37,296 nt of DNA from Photobacterium frigidiphilum (GTDB lineage: Bacteria > Pseudomonadota > Gammaproteobacteria > Enterobacterales > Vibrionaceae): positions 1 through 37,296 of the forward strand of contig NZ_PYMJ01000046.1 of assembly GCF_003025615.1 (NCBI RefSeq), read 5' to 3'. Shown in pieces: positions 24,046 to 32,600 of the stretch. A program made the position numbers and the translations under genes. Numbering within the stretch: position 1 is the stretch's first letter; each line of letters begins with the position of its first letter. The notes beneath the pieces were generated by a model that saw only the letters and a list, made by a program, of their open reading frames with translations, made no database searches and was not told the DNA's origin.

Positions 24046-25479
24046 TTATTGAACCAAGAGATGTAATGGAATAGGGGAGTCGGTTTTTCTGTCGCTGACG
24101 GGTGACATTTGTTCCGCTATTTTCCCAATCGTATTCATATTCAGGTTGCCAATCAGCTCGTTCAGTTGTACCAAGTTAATGATGTAGTCGTAGCGGGCGC
24201 TCTCATAATCACGAATGCTGCTAAATAACTTACTTTCAGCGGAAAGGAGATCGGTGATTGTACGTGTACCTAATTTATGGGCTTTTTGAATGCCATTATA
24301 AGAGGCGTAATTGGCTTGAATAATAGTTTTTAAGCTGGCTAACGACGCGGAATAATCGTTAATGTTGTAGATGAATTCATCGAACTGTTGCTGGCTTTGA
24401 TCTTTACTGTCTTGTAAGTCAATTTCGGTGCGTTCTATGTCGAATTTGTTTTGTTCATAGCGGTAGTAATCACGACCGCCATTTAAAATTGGCACATCGA
24501 GCTTTAGGGTGTAGACCGCTTCTTCTGTCACCCCATTATCAGGAAGTACCGTGGCTGAAGCATCGTTGGTATCATCATAGGTATAACCGATACTGCCCGT
24601 AAGTGAAGGTACAAAAGTAGCCCCCGTTTCTTTTAGGGTTTGTCTGCTTTTTTTGACTTGCTGCTGAGCGATAAGTAAGTCATAACCCGAAGTATACAAG
24701 ATGTCGTTTAAGCGACGTTCTCGATCTGAAGGGATCTCGGTGAATTCTATCGTTGATTGCAGATCGTAGTCGGGATTTAAAGGGCGCTGAACAATCATTT
24801 CAAGCTGAGTCAGTATGATTTTTTGATCTTTTTTCAAAGTGCGTAGCGTGTTTGCGGTACCTTCTTTTTGGGCTAATACTTCGTATTTTTCAGTACCAGC
24901 CATATTGCCTAGTTCGACGTTACGCGTTATTAATTTTAAACGGGAGATCGAAGAATTTAACTCTGCCTGAGTCGCGCGAATTTGGGCGCTACTTTTCAAA
25001 TATTCAAAATAAGTTGTAGATGCATCTCGAATAATGGTTTGGCGTGTTTGTTCGGTTTTTAGGGTTTCAATATCAACATCAATACGCGTGTTGGTGTGTG
25101 AATAAATATCACCCAAGTTAAATAGCGTTTGTGACAAAGTAACGTTAACGCCGTGGTCATTATAACTGTTGTTGGTATTAGGCCCCGATGTTTGATGTGT
25201 AGTACCATCATTCCAATTGGTATTGGCAGAAACATTTAACGAAGGGAGAAACTTTCCACGGTTAATATCGAGATCATATTGTGACGATCGTAAGCCAGTT
25301 TCAGCGCTGTTGAGTGACAAGTTTTCTTGTAAGGCTATATCGACCACTTCCAATAAATTGGCAGCAGAGGCTGTTAAGGGCTGTGAGAACCCCAATAATA
25401 AAGCACATGACATTACGGTTGAAACGCTAACAGATTTTCTTAATTGCCATGTATTTTTTAATAACTTTAATGATTTCAT
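24046..25479 (-). CDS. TolC-like outer membrane channel of the type I secretion system
   Basis: A 477-residue outer membrane efflux protein from the ATG at 25479. Earlier in-frame starts lie deep within the kinase gene and lack a signal-like sequence. The chosen N-terminus is MKSLKLLKNTWQLRKSVSVS, then a hydrophobic MSCALLLGF core and a likely cleavage after SASA-type residues (LTASAANLLEV). Two TolC repeat halves follow (LNSAETGLRSSQYDLDINRG; VKKSRQTLKETGATFVPSL; ILNGGRDYYRYEQNKFDIER; AHKLGTRTITDLLSAESKLF). It should form the outer-membrane tunnel joining the HlyD-like adaptor. The start overlaps the upstream kinase gene by 53 bp; ABC 2 follows after 12 bp. Confidence 0.88.
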   Translation of the reverse strand: MKSLKLLKNTWQLRKSVSVSTVMSCALLLGFSQPLTASAANLLEVVDIALQENLSLNSAETGLRSSQYDLDINRGKFLPSLNVSANTNWNDGTTHQTSGPNTNNSYNDHGVNVTLSQTLFNLGDIYSHTNTRIDVDIETLKTEQTRQTIIRDASTTYFEYLKSSAQIRATQAELNSSISRLKLITRNVELGNMAGTEKYEVLAQKEGTANTLRTLKKDQKIILTQLEMIVQRPLNPDYDLQSTIEFTEIPSDRERRLNDILYTSGYDLLIAQQQVKKSRQTLKETGATFVPSLTGSIGYTYDDTNDASATVLPDNGVTEEAVYTLKLDVPILNGGRDYYRYEQNKFDIERTEIDLQDSKDQSQQQFDEFIYNINDYSASLASLKTIIQANYASYNGIQKAHKLGTRTITDLLSAESKLFSSIRDYESARYDYIINLVQLNELIGNLNMNTIGKIAEQMSPVSDRKTDSPIPLHLLVQ

Positions 25480-27676
25480 CACTTTTATACGGCTTGCTGA
25501 TGACATAGTCCATCCCTGCTTCAATACATGACTTGTGCTCTGTTGCACTGGTGAGTGCGGTTGCGCCAATAATGGTGGCAGGTTGGTTAATATCCTTTTC
25601 CTGTTCCCGCTGGCGAATTAATTTTGTGGCTTCTAGCCCTCCCATACCAGGCATAATGCAGTCCATGAATACAATATCGGCACCGTGCTTTTTCATGTAT
25701 TCGACGGCTTGTGCGCCATCGCTAACGGTATGGGAGTCATAACCTTGTTTGCTGAGTAGCTTTTTCAATAAGAATTGCTGTACGCGATCATCTTCAACAA
25801 TCAAGAAAGTACTTTGAGTTTGTGTATTGGTTTCTTCGGTTTCTTTAAGCGCTTCTGATAAATTAGGAATGAACTCATACGGTATTAACGGGGTATAGAA
25901 CACGCGATCAACATATTCATGGGTATCTTGCACCGTGCTTGATTCTGATGCCGCTAAAAATAATTTTGTTTTAGCAGATTTTTTCAGACGTGAGTGTAAC
26001 GTCTTACAGAAAGATTTTAGCTGAATGCCTTTTAGCGTATCGGTGATAATAATGGCATCGTAATTACCAATAACAGGTAATGATTGGAAGATGTCATTGG
26101 CGGTGCGGATCACCTCAACCGTTGCACCATATTGAGTTAAAATTCGTGACATGATATCGATTTGTAGTGGGGAGTCGGTACAAATCATAATGTGTTTATT
26201 TTCAAGCGAACGTTCAACGCGATAAAAACTCTTTGGCGTAATATCAATGGCAATATGCAGCTGCTGAAAATACTGTACTGGTAAGTCGTCGTGATGGTTT
26301 TTTGATGCTTGAAACCATAAGGATTTAAATCGACTAACCTTGGTTAAAATAGCTTTAGACCATTCATCATTAATGCCACTTTTTTCTTCGACAGGATCCC
26401 ATAACGTGTCTTGGATTCTGGCAAGATCCACGTTATCGGTTGGCAGGAATAAAATTTCAAAGATCAAACGGGTTTGTTCAACGTCTTCTGCTGCTTCAGT
26501 GCGGATCCTCAGTAAAATGTGTTTTTCATTTTGTGCCGATATAGCATTAGAGAGTTGTAAGAATAGAACCCAAAATAGGCTGGTGGAATTCCCTTCAATG
26601 ACTTCTGGTAAGTTATCATCTAAGTAGCATTCTAAGGTACGTTGTGATTGCTGTGTTTTTGCGGTTAAGTGCACAATCAATTCAGACATGAAAGGTAAAA
26701 AAGACACTTTGCCAGTTTGACTCTTATTACCACCAGAAATTAATCGATTATAGTTATCAGCAAGATCGGATAAGGTATTTGTTGCCAGCGTAATATCACG
26801 TGCCATTACGGCACCATTCTCGCCAGCATCTTGTGCCATTAAGCGTACCCCACCTTGAATAGTGTTGGTCATTCCGCGAATTTCATATCCAATAAGGGCG
26901 TAAAGTTGGCGGTATAAATCGGCGTTACGTTTTTGAAATTCAATTTCTTGATACATGGACGACAGGTTGGCGAAGATGCGTCTTTCTGTCGGGGTTGTTT
27001 CGAGGTTATTAAGTCGGGCCTGAATACCTTTGGCATCGATATTTTCAAGCTGAGTGGCAAGCTGTTCAACATCATGATGAGTGTGTGTATTGCGCTTGTT
27101 CACCTGCTTTCTACGAGATACTTGCATTAATGCGAGAACAATAGCCATGCCGGTACTGAGTGCAAAAATTAAAAGAGCTTGATAAAAAAGTTGTTGTTGC
27201 GCGTTGTAATAATCAGCTTCAACAATATTGATGAGGTTTTGATGAGCAGCTTGTAGTGCGACATAGCTGTTGAGTAACGATTGTTGAAAGATAGTGATAT
27301 CACCCGTCGCCAGATATTTATCAATCGATACTTGCAACCGTGGGTGTACTACATTACCCACTAAACTGACTTTAGACTTTTCAATGGAAGCAAGGTGCTC
27401 AAAACCAGTGATCTGTTGACGTAGTTCGCTAATAGGCAAACCAAGGTAGGGTGAACTGGGTACGCATTGTGTTTTCTCACAGCCAAAGGCTGTTTGCATT
27501 AGCGTTTCAGTTTTACTTACCAATGCTGCTGAACTTTGCAGTAAATTAGATTGTAAGCTGGTGGTGTAATCGGCGTTATTATTCAGCCAGCGCCAACCTA
27601 CTAGAGTTTGTGCGATGATAAACCCTACAAGTAAGATGAATGAGATTCCAGTGATTGTATTCTTTGATGTATTCAC
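25427..27676 (-). CDS. Hybrid histidine-kinase-like membrane protein, likely pseudokinase, with two receiver domains
   Basis: 749 residues, GTG start (27674-27676) with GAGGT upstream. Membrane helices at about 9-29 and 164-185 enclose a periplasmic sensor domain. The dimerisation helix region reads LIGYEIRGMTNTI: Tyr264 stands where HisKA has the phospho-acceptor His. The ATP-binding region (about 325-480) has a weak N-box (LFLQLSNAIS) and no visible G1 or G2 glycine box. Receiver 1 (about 494-605) is weak, with Asp546. Receiver 2 (about 623-742) is canonical: EDD 628-630, Asp672 in FMDCIMPGMGG, T/A near 706, Lys728 in SKPY. It begins 6 nt after the adaptor stop and lies inside the secretion operon, together with an HPt gene. 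Confidence 0.85.
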   Translation of the reverse strand: MNTSKNTITGISFILLVGFIIAQTLVGWRWLNNNADYTTSLQSNLLQSSAALVSKTETLMQTAFGCEKTQCVPSSPYLGLPISELRQQITGFEHLASIEKSKVSLVGNVVHPRLQVSIDKYLATGDITIFQQSLLNSYVALQAAHQNLINIVEADYYNAQQQLFYQALLIFALSTGMAIVLALMQVSRRKQVNKRNTHTHHDVEQLATQLENIDAKGIQARLNNLETTPTERRIFANLSSMYQEIEFQKRNADLYRQLYALIGYEIRGMTNTIQGGVRLMAQDAGENGAVMARDITLATNTLSDLADNYNRLISGGNKSQTGKVSFLPFMSELIVHLTAKTQQSQRTLECYLDDNLPEVIEGNSTSLFWVLFLQLSNAISAQNEKHILLRIRTEAAEDVEQTRLIFEILFLPTDNVDLARIQDTLWDPVEEKSGINDEWSKAILTKVSRFKSLWFQASKNHHDDLPVQYFQQLHIAIDITPKSFYRVERSLENKHIMICTDSPLQIDIMSRILTQYGATVEVIRTANDIFQSLPVIGNYDAIIITDTLKGIQLKSFCKTLHSRLKKSAKTKLFLAASESSTVQDTHEYVDRVFYTPLIPYEFIPNLSEALKETEETNTQTQSTFLIVEDDRVQQFLLKKLLSKQGYDSHTVSDGAQAVEYMKKHGADIVFMDCIMPGMGGLEATKLIRQREQEKDINQPATIIGATALTSATEHKSCIEAGMDYVISKPYKSDEIIKVIKKYMAIKKIC

Positions 27677-27682
27677 AAATTC

Positions 27683-29020
27683 TTACCTCTCATCAAATGC
27701 GTCTTCCATGGCACTCATTACTGGTTTTAATGCGTAATCAATGGCGTAGCGTGAACCTGTCTTAATATCGGCAGTGAACTCCATGTAGGGTGATAGCGTG
27801 TATTTGGCGCCAGATTTTTCAAGAAAATCTTGTTGAATAGTGATCTTCGCAATATAGAATTCATTTTCTTCTTCTTCGTATGACGAACGACTGATCGAGT
27901 TAATCGTGCCTGAAATAAACCCATATTTGGCAAAGTTATAGGTGTCAAACTTCAATTTCACTTCTTGGCCTATCTCAACAAATCCCATGTCTTTCTTTGG
28001 AATTTTCGCTTCGCCGTGCAGTGTGTTTTTGATTGGCGAAATGTCAGCAATACTTTCATTCGGAGGAATAACGGCTGATTTAAAGTTGAAATGTACTTTG
28101 TCGACTACGCCATCAACAGGTGAATACACCGTTAAGCGGTCTACTTTGTCGGTATGCTGTGGTAGTTGTGCTTTTTTCAACGAGAGATCTTTTTCAAGCT
28201 GGTTTATTTGTGTTTGGTATTCGGCATTACGGTTGGCTATGGTGTCGTTAAGTTGTTTTTCTAGTCGCGCAGATTGAAACTGCTCATTCATTACTGCTTC
28301 AGCTAGATTTTCAATCTCTCGTAACATGTTTGTTTCTTGTACTTGCATATTGAGTACATCGATGTAAGACGCCATTTCTTCTTTATAGAGGGTTTCTTTG
28401 ATTGAGAGTTGCTTGTTGATTAACCCTAATTGCTTGCGTGAACTGTTAATTCGATTTTTCATCGAGACGATAAGGCGTTTTTTATGCTCAATATCAAGGC
28501 TCATTAGCTCTTGGTTTGACGTGTTTTTTTGAAATTCTTTTTGCCATGACTCAGTGTTTTGTGTGATCAGTGAGGGATAAGCACTAAACGATGAAAAGTC
28601 AGGAAGGGTTTGGTTAATTAGCCCTAAATAACGGGAGATTTCAATTTCTAATCCAACGATATCTAATGTAGCAGATTTGAGTTGAGTATTACGATCAACC
28701 GATTTAAGCCGAGCAATAGGTTGACCTGCGTAAACGTAATCGCCAGTTTTGACTAAGATCGTGTCGAGAATGCCGCCTTCTAAATGTTGTACACGCTCAA
28801 TGTCTGAATCGAGCAGCATTTCACCTCGTGATGATACGACTATGTCAATTTGGGCTTGTGAAGCCAATACGATAAGTAACAGAAAAGCGGCAAACAAAAA
28901 GAGCAACGACTTATGTACGGTTGTCATTGCGCTCTTGATATAGACATTATTTTCTATCTCTATGTCATCATTGTGCTTAGATTCTACTAACGCTTTCTTT
29001 ATGTGCTTTTCTATGCCCAT
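27683..29020 (-). CDS. HlyD-family periplasmic adaptor of the type I secretion system
   Basis: A 445-residue adaptor. The start MGIEKHIKKALVE at 29020 is chosen because AAGGAG lies 8 nt upstream; an upstream ATG at 29041 overlaps that site. One membrane anchor at about 38-57 (LLFLFAAFLLLIVLASQA), a biotinyl-lipoyl half (VVSSRGEML…VQHLEGGILDTILVKTGDYV), a long coiled coil (about 130-300), the second lipoyl half (LTVYSPVDGVVDKVHF) and a beta-barrel (GFVEIGQEVKLKFDTYNFAKYG). These are all diagnostic of type I secretion adaptors that bridge the ABC pump and TolC. It starts 31 nt after the HPt gene. Confidence 0.92.
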   Translation of the reverse strand: MGIEKHIKKALVESKHNDDIEIENNVYIKSAMTTVHKSLLFLFAAFLLLIVLASQAQIDIVVSSRGEMLLDSDIERVQHLEGGILDTILVKTGDYVYAGQPIARLKSVDRNTQLKSATLDIVGLEIEISRYLGLINQTLPDFSSFSAYPSLITQNTESWQKEFQKNTSNQELMSLDIEHKKRLIVSMKNRINSSRKQLGLINKQLSIKETLYKEEMASYIDVLNMQVQETNMLREIENLAEAVMNEQFQSARLEKQLNDTIANRNAEYQTQINQLEKDLSLKKAQLPQHTDKVDRLTVYSPVDGVVDKVHFNFKSAVIPPNESIADISPIKNTLHGEAKIPKKDMGFVEIGQEVKLKFDTYNFAKYGFISGTINSISRSSYEEEENEFYIAKITIQQDFLEKSGAKYTLSPYMEFTADIKTGSRYAIDYALKPVMSAMEDAFDER

Positions 29021-29051
29021 TGAATCGACTCCTTGAAACAATGACCATCTG

Positions 29052-29378
29052 CTATGCCGTTAACGTTAAAACTTGTTGGTTAACTCTAGCCACTTCTTCT
29101 AAAGCTTCATTAAGACGTTGTACATCAGGTTTGTCACCGTATTTGCATAAGTTTTCGATGGTTTCCAGTTGTAGTGTGGCCTTCTCTTCACAAAGGGTTA
29201 GCAATACGCCTCTAAGGGAATGTATGGTATAAAATAACCCTTCAATATCTTGATTTGCGTATTTATTTTGTATTACGCGTATATCATCACCATGTTCTTC
29301 ACTATAAAGCTCGATAATCATCGAAATCATGTCGTCGTCATCGTTCATAGAGCTACTGAATTCCGTGTAATTTATCAT
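29052..29378 (-). CDS. HPt (histidine phosphotransfer) domain protein
   Basis: A 108-residue stand-alone HPt protein from the ATG at 29378 (AAGGGA upstream). An all-helical pattern with the phospho-acceptor motif FYTIHSLRGVLLTL, His53, matching the H-x-(L/K)-(K/R)-G consensus. Acidic N-terminal half (NDDDDMISMIIELYSEEHGD). It is the first gene of the six-gene secretion operon. Its natural partner is the intact receiver domain of the kinase-like protein two genes downstream. Because that protein lacks the usual kinase His, the phosphate source may be another kinase; this is inference. Confidence 0.85.
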   Translation of the reverse strand: MINYTEFSSSMNDDDDMISMIIELYSEEHGDDIRVIQNKYANQDIEGLFYTIHSLRGVLLTLCEEKATLQLETIENLCKYGDKPDVQRLNEALEEVARVNQQVLTLTA

Positions 29379-29688
29379 TATAATTTCCCTTTTCTTTCCC
29401 CAGTTGAAACCTAACATTCAAACATAAAATGGTTCGCTAACAATAATATATGGTCTAATTTTGACTATATATCAAGACAAAAAAGCAATTCTTAAATTTT
29501 CATTTATCTCATAATATTTTTCATGCTAATTAGCCATTTTTTTGACGCCAACTATGCGTAATGTCACTATTTTTCTATTGATAGAAAAATTATGTTCAAT
29601 ATATTTGCCAAACCATTTTTGTTGTTCTTATGTGTATATAGGAAAGTTTATTGTGTACATAAATAACGGCACTTTACGGAGATCTCTA
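29379..29688. promoter_or_regulatory. Divergent promoter region between secretion operon and adhesin
   Basis: 310 bp, very AT-rich, with no ORF of its own (an upstream in-frame extension of the adhesin is unlikely to be translated). It contains a perfect 9-bp inverted repeat ATTTTTCTA / TAGAAAAAT with loop TTGA at 29569-29590, about 100 bp before the adhesin start. It could be an operator or a leader hairpin. No promoter box could be assigned with confidence. Confidence 0.5.
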
Positions 29689-32600
29689 ATGGCGAAAAAT
29701 AAAGATGGTAAGTATCATGATAAAAAGAATGATGACAACAATGAATTGAATGATGCTGTTGAGAATATTGCCACGCCAGATGAAGGGACAGGTGACCACC
29801 GTGGGCATGATAGACAGAATTTGCAAAATACTGTTACTGCAGCCACAGCTACCGGAGCTGAATCATCAGATTTAGCTGATGAAATGAATGCAGCGCTAAA
29901 TGAAAACCCTTCTAGATCGGGTCGAGAAGAGCAAGGAGGGCAACGCCGCGCAGAAGAACACAATGCTAACGATGATGATAAACCACAAGGGCGAGGTGGT
30001 AATAAGACAGCACAAGAACCAACAAATAATGGCCGTGATAATAATGATAATGATGCGGCTGGTGGAAATGAACCACAATCTGTTGGTGGTAATACGCCAC
30101 AAGGTTCGCCATCTGGCAGCGGTAATGATACGCCTCAATCAAGAGGAGGTGGTGTAACCTCAGAGCAACAAACTGCGGGAGGTGCTGGTAGCGGTCGAGG
30201 AGGACAAGCCCGAAACCTAGAGGTAGACACGGCGACAACCAGTGAAACGTTTGAGGTTGATGTTACAGATGCGACTGCTGCTGATTTATCTGTTGAAGAT
30301 GAATTTGATACTAAGAGCAACTCAGAAACAATAGAAATCCAAGTTAATAACGTGAACGACGAAGTCGTTATTGATGATGAAATTGCACCTATGTTCGATG
30401 GTGTCGAAGATACACAGATTGTACTTACTGAAGCTGAATTATTGGCAAATGCGAGTGATGTTGATGTTGATGGTGATGATTTAAGTGTCGAAAATTTAAG
30501 TATCGAGAATGCGACGTTTGAAATTGAGATTGATCCTGATACGGGTGAAAAATCATTTGTTGTTACGCCAAATGAAAATGTAAATGGAGAGTTGAAAGTA
30601 ACGTTTGATGTATCAGATCATAATGGTAGCGAAGTTGCCTCTGGTGCAACGTTGAATGTTACTGCCGTCAATGATTTGGCAGTCGTCACTCCAACCGATA
30701 TTGATGGCACCGAAGATACCAGTATCACCTTTACTCAAGAGATGCTGCTGCAAAATGCTACCGACATCGATAGTGATGATCTGACCGCGCTTAACCTGAG
30801 TATTGATGCGCAATATGGCTCGGTCATCGACAATGACGATGGTACATTCACCTTCACCCCAACCGCCGATTATAACGGTGATGTGCCTTTCACCTTCGAT
30901 GTCGATGACAACGATGGTGCGGTGACTCCAGCTTCTGGTAACCTCGATCTTGCTGCAGTAAACGATGCCCCTGTACTTGCAGAAACCTCGTACATTGTAA
31001 ATGAAGACGGCAGCATTGTGATCACTGAAGCCTCATTAATTGATAATGCGACAGACGTGGATAACAATGCGTTATCAGTGGCAAGTATCAGTGCGGATGA
31101 ACACGGAATCGTCACTCAAAGTGACAATGGTGATTGGGTGTATACCCCAGATGCTGATTATAGCGGTGACGCGAATTTAACCATCACCTTAAATGACGGT
31201 ACGGTCGATGCTGAGTTCACTGCCCCCGTAACGATCACTCCCGATGCCGATGTACCTTCGTTAACTGTGTCATTGACTGACATGACCTTAGCAGAATATG
31301 GCGTGGGTCAAAACAGTGCTCTCACCGGTTGGCATACCGACAATCACAATAACTATATCGAAATTCATCAAGATTATGTCTACGGGGTGGGTGATAACCG
31401 TGGGGGCGTAATTGAATTAGAAGCCAATCGTGGTGATGAATCAAACTTGTACACCAACCTTGATGTGCAAGCTGGCGATGTGGTGATCTTGTCGTTTGAT
31501 ATGTCTGCGCGCCTGAATTATGAAGGGGCAGATTCGCAAGTTGATATTTACTTTGAAGGGGTGTTGATTGACTCCCTTGCTCCAGAAGATGCGGGGTGGG
31601 GAAACCACACCTATCAATTAACCGCGACAACTGATAATCCTCGATTAGAATTTGATTCGCCTGATGACAACGGCCTCGGTGGGTTGCTTGATGCCATCAC
31701 TGTCGTTAAAGACATTATTGAAGATCAGGCCGTGCCTATCGTTATTGATAGCGCAACACTGGATATCGATGATTCTGAATCACTGCAATCGATTGTTGTT
31801 GATGGCTTACCTGATGGTGCCACCCTGACGGATGGAGACAACATCTTTACCGCCAGCAGTGATGATAACAGTGTCGATGTGTTGGGCTGGGATTTAAGTA
31901 GCTTAAGTTTCCAAGGTGCTGAGAACTTTAATGGGTCAGTGTCATTAGCTGTTACCTCGACAACGGTTGAAAACAGCACCCTTAATGATGAAACATCCGA
32001 AACTGCGTCAACAACCAGCAAGCTGGAGTTTGAAGTACAAGCGGTGAACGATGCAGTCGTGATCGATGCCGACAGCGTACCGCAGTTTAACACCGATGAA
32101 GATGCTGAAATTATCATCACAGAAGCGGCTTTACTAGCGAATGTCAGTGATGTAGACGGTGATGACCTAATCGTTACTAATCTGACTATCGATAACGCCA
32201 ACTTTACAACTGTGATTGACAGTGAAACGGGCGATAAGTCGTTTATTGTCACGCCGAATCAAGACGTGAACGGTGATTTGACCATTACGTTCAATGTGTC
32301 TGACCAAAACGGTAGCCTTGTTGCCTCTGACGGTACATTAACGGTTGAAGCCGTGAACGATGCGGCGGTTGTGGATGATAAAACCTTCACCATTAATGAA
32401 GACGGTACCATTACTTTTACCGATGAACAGTTATTACTGGATGCTTCGGATGTCGATCATGATGATCTAACCGTTGATTCTGTGACATACGGTGGAGCCG
32501 ATGGTGTATTCACTGATCACGGTGATGGTACGTATACCTTTGCACCGAATGAGAATTTCAACGGCGACGTTGATCTCAGTTTTACTGTTAGCGATGGTAC

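Noticed and set aside
25480..25569. N-terminal extension of the TolC-like protein
   Set aside because: The extra 30 residues lie within the conserved receiver domain of the kinase gene and would bury the signal peptide.
29542..29688. N-terminal extension of the adhesin
   Set aside because: The extension is hydrophobic and unlike a type I substrate. A good ribosome-binding site precedes the ATG at 29689, and the hairpin lies inside the extension.
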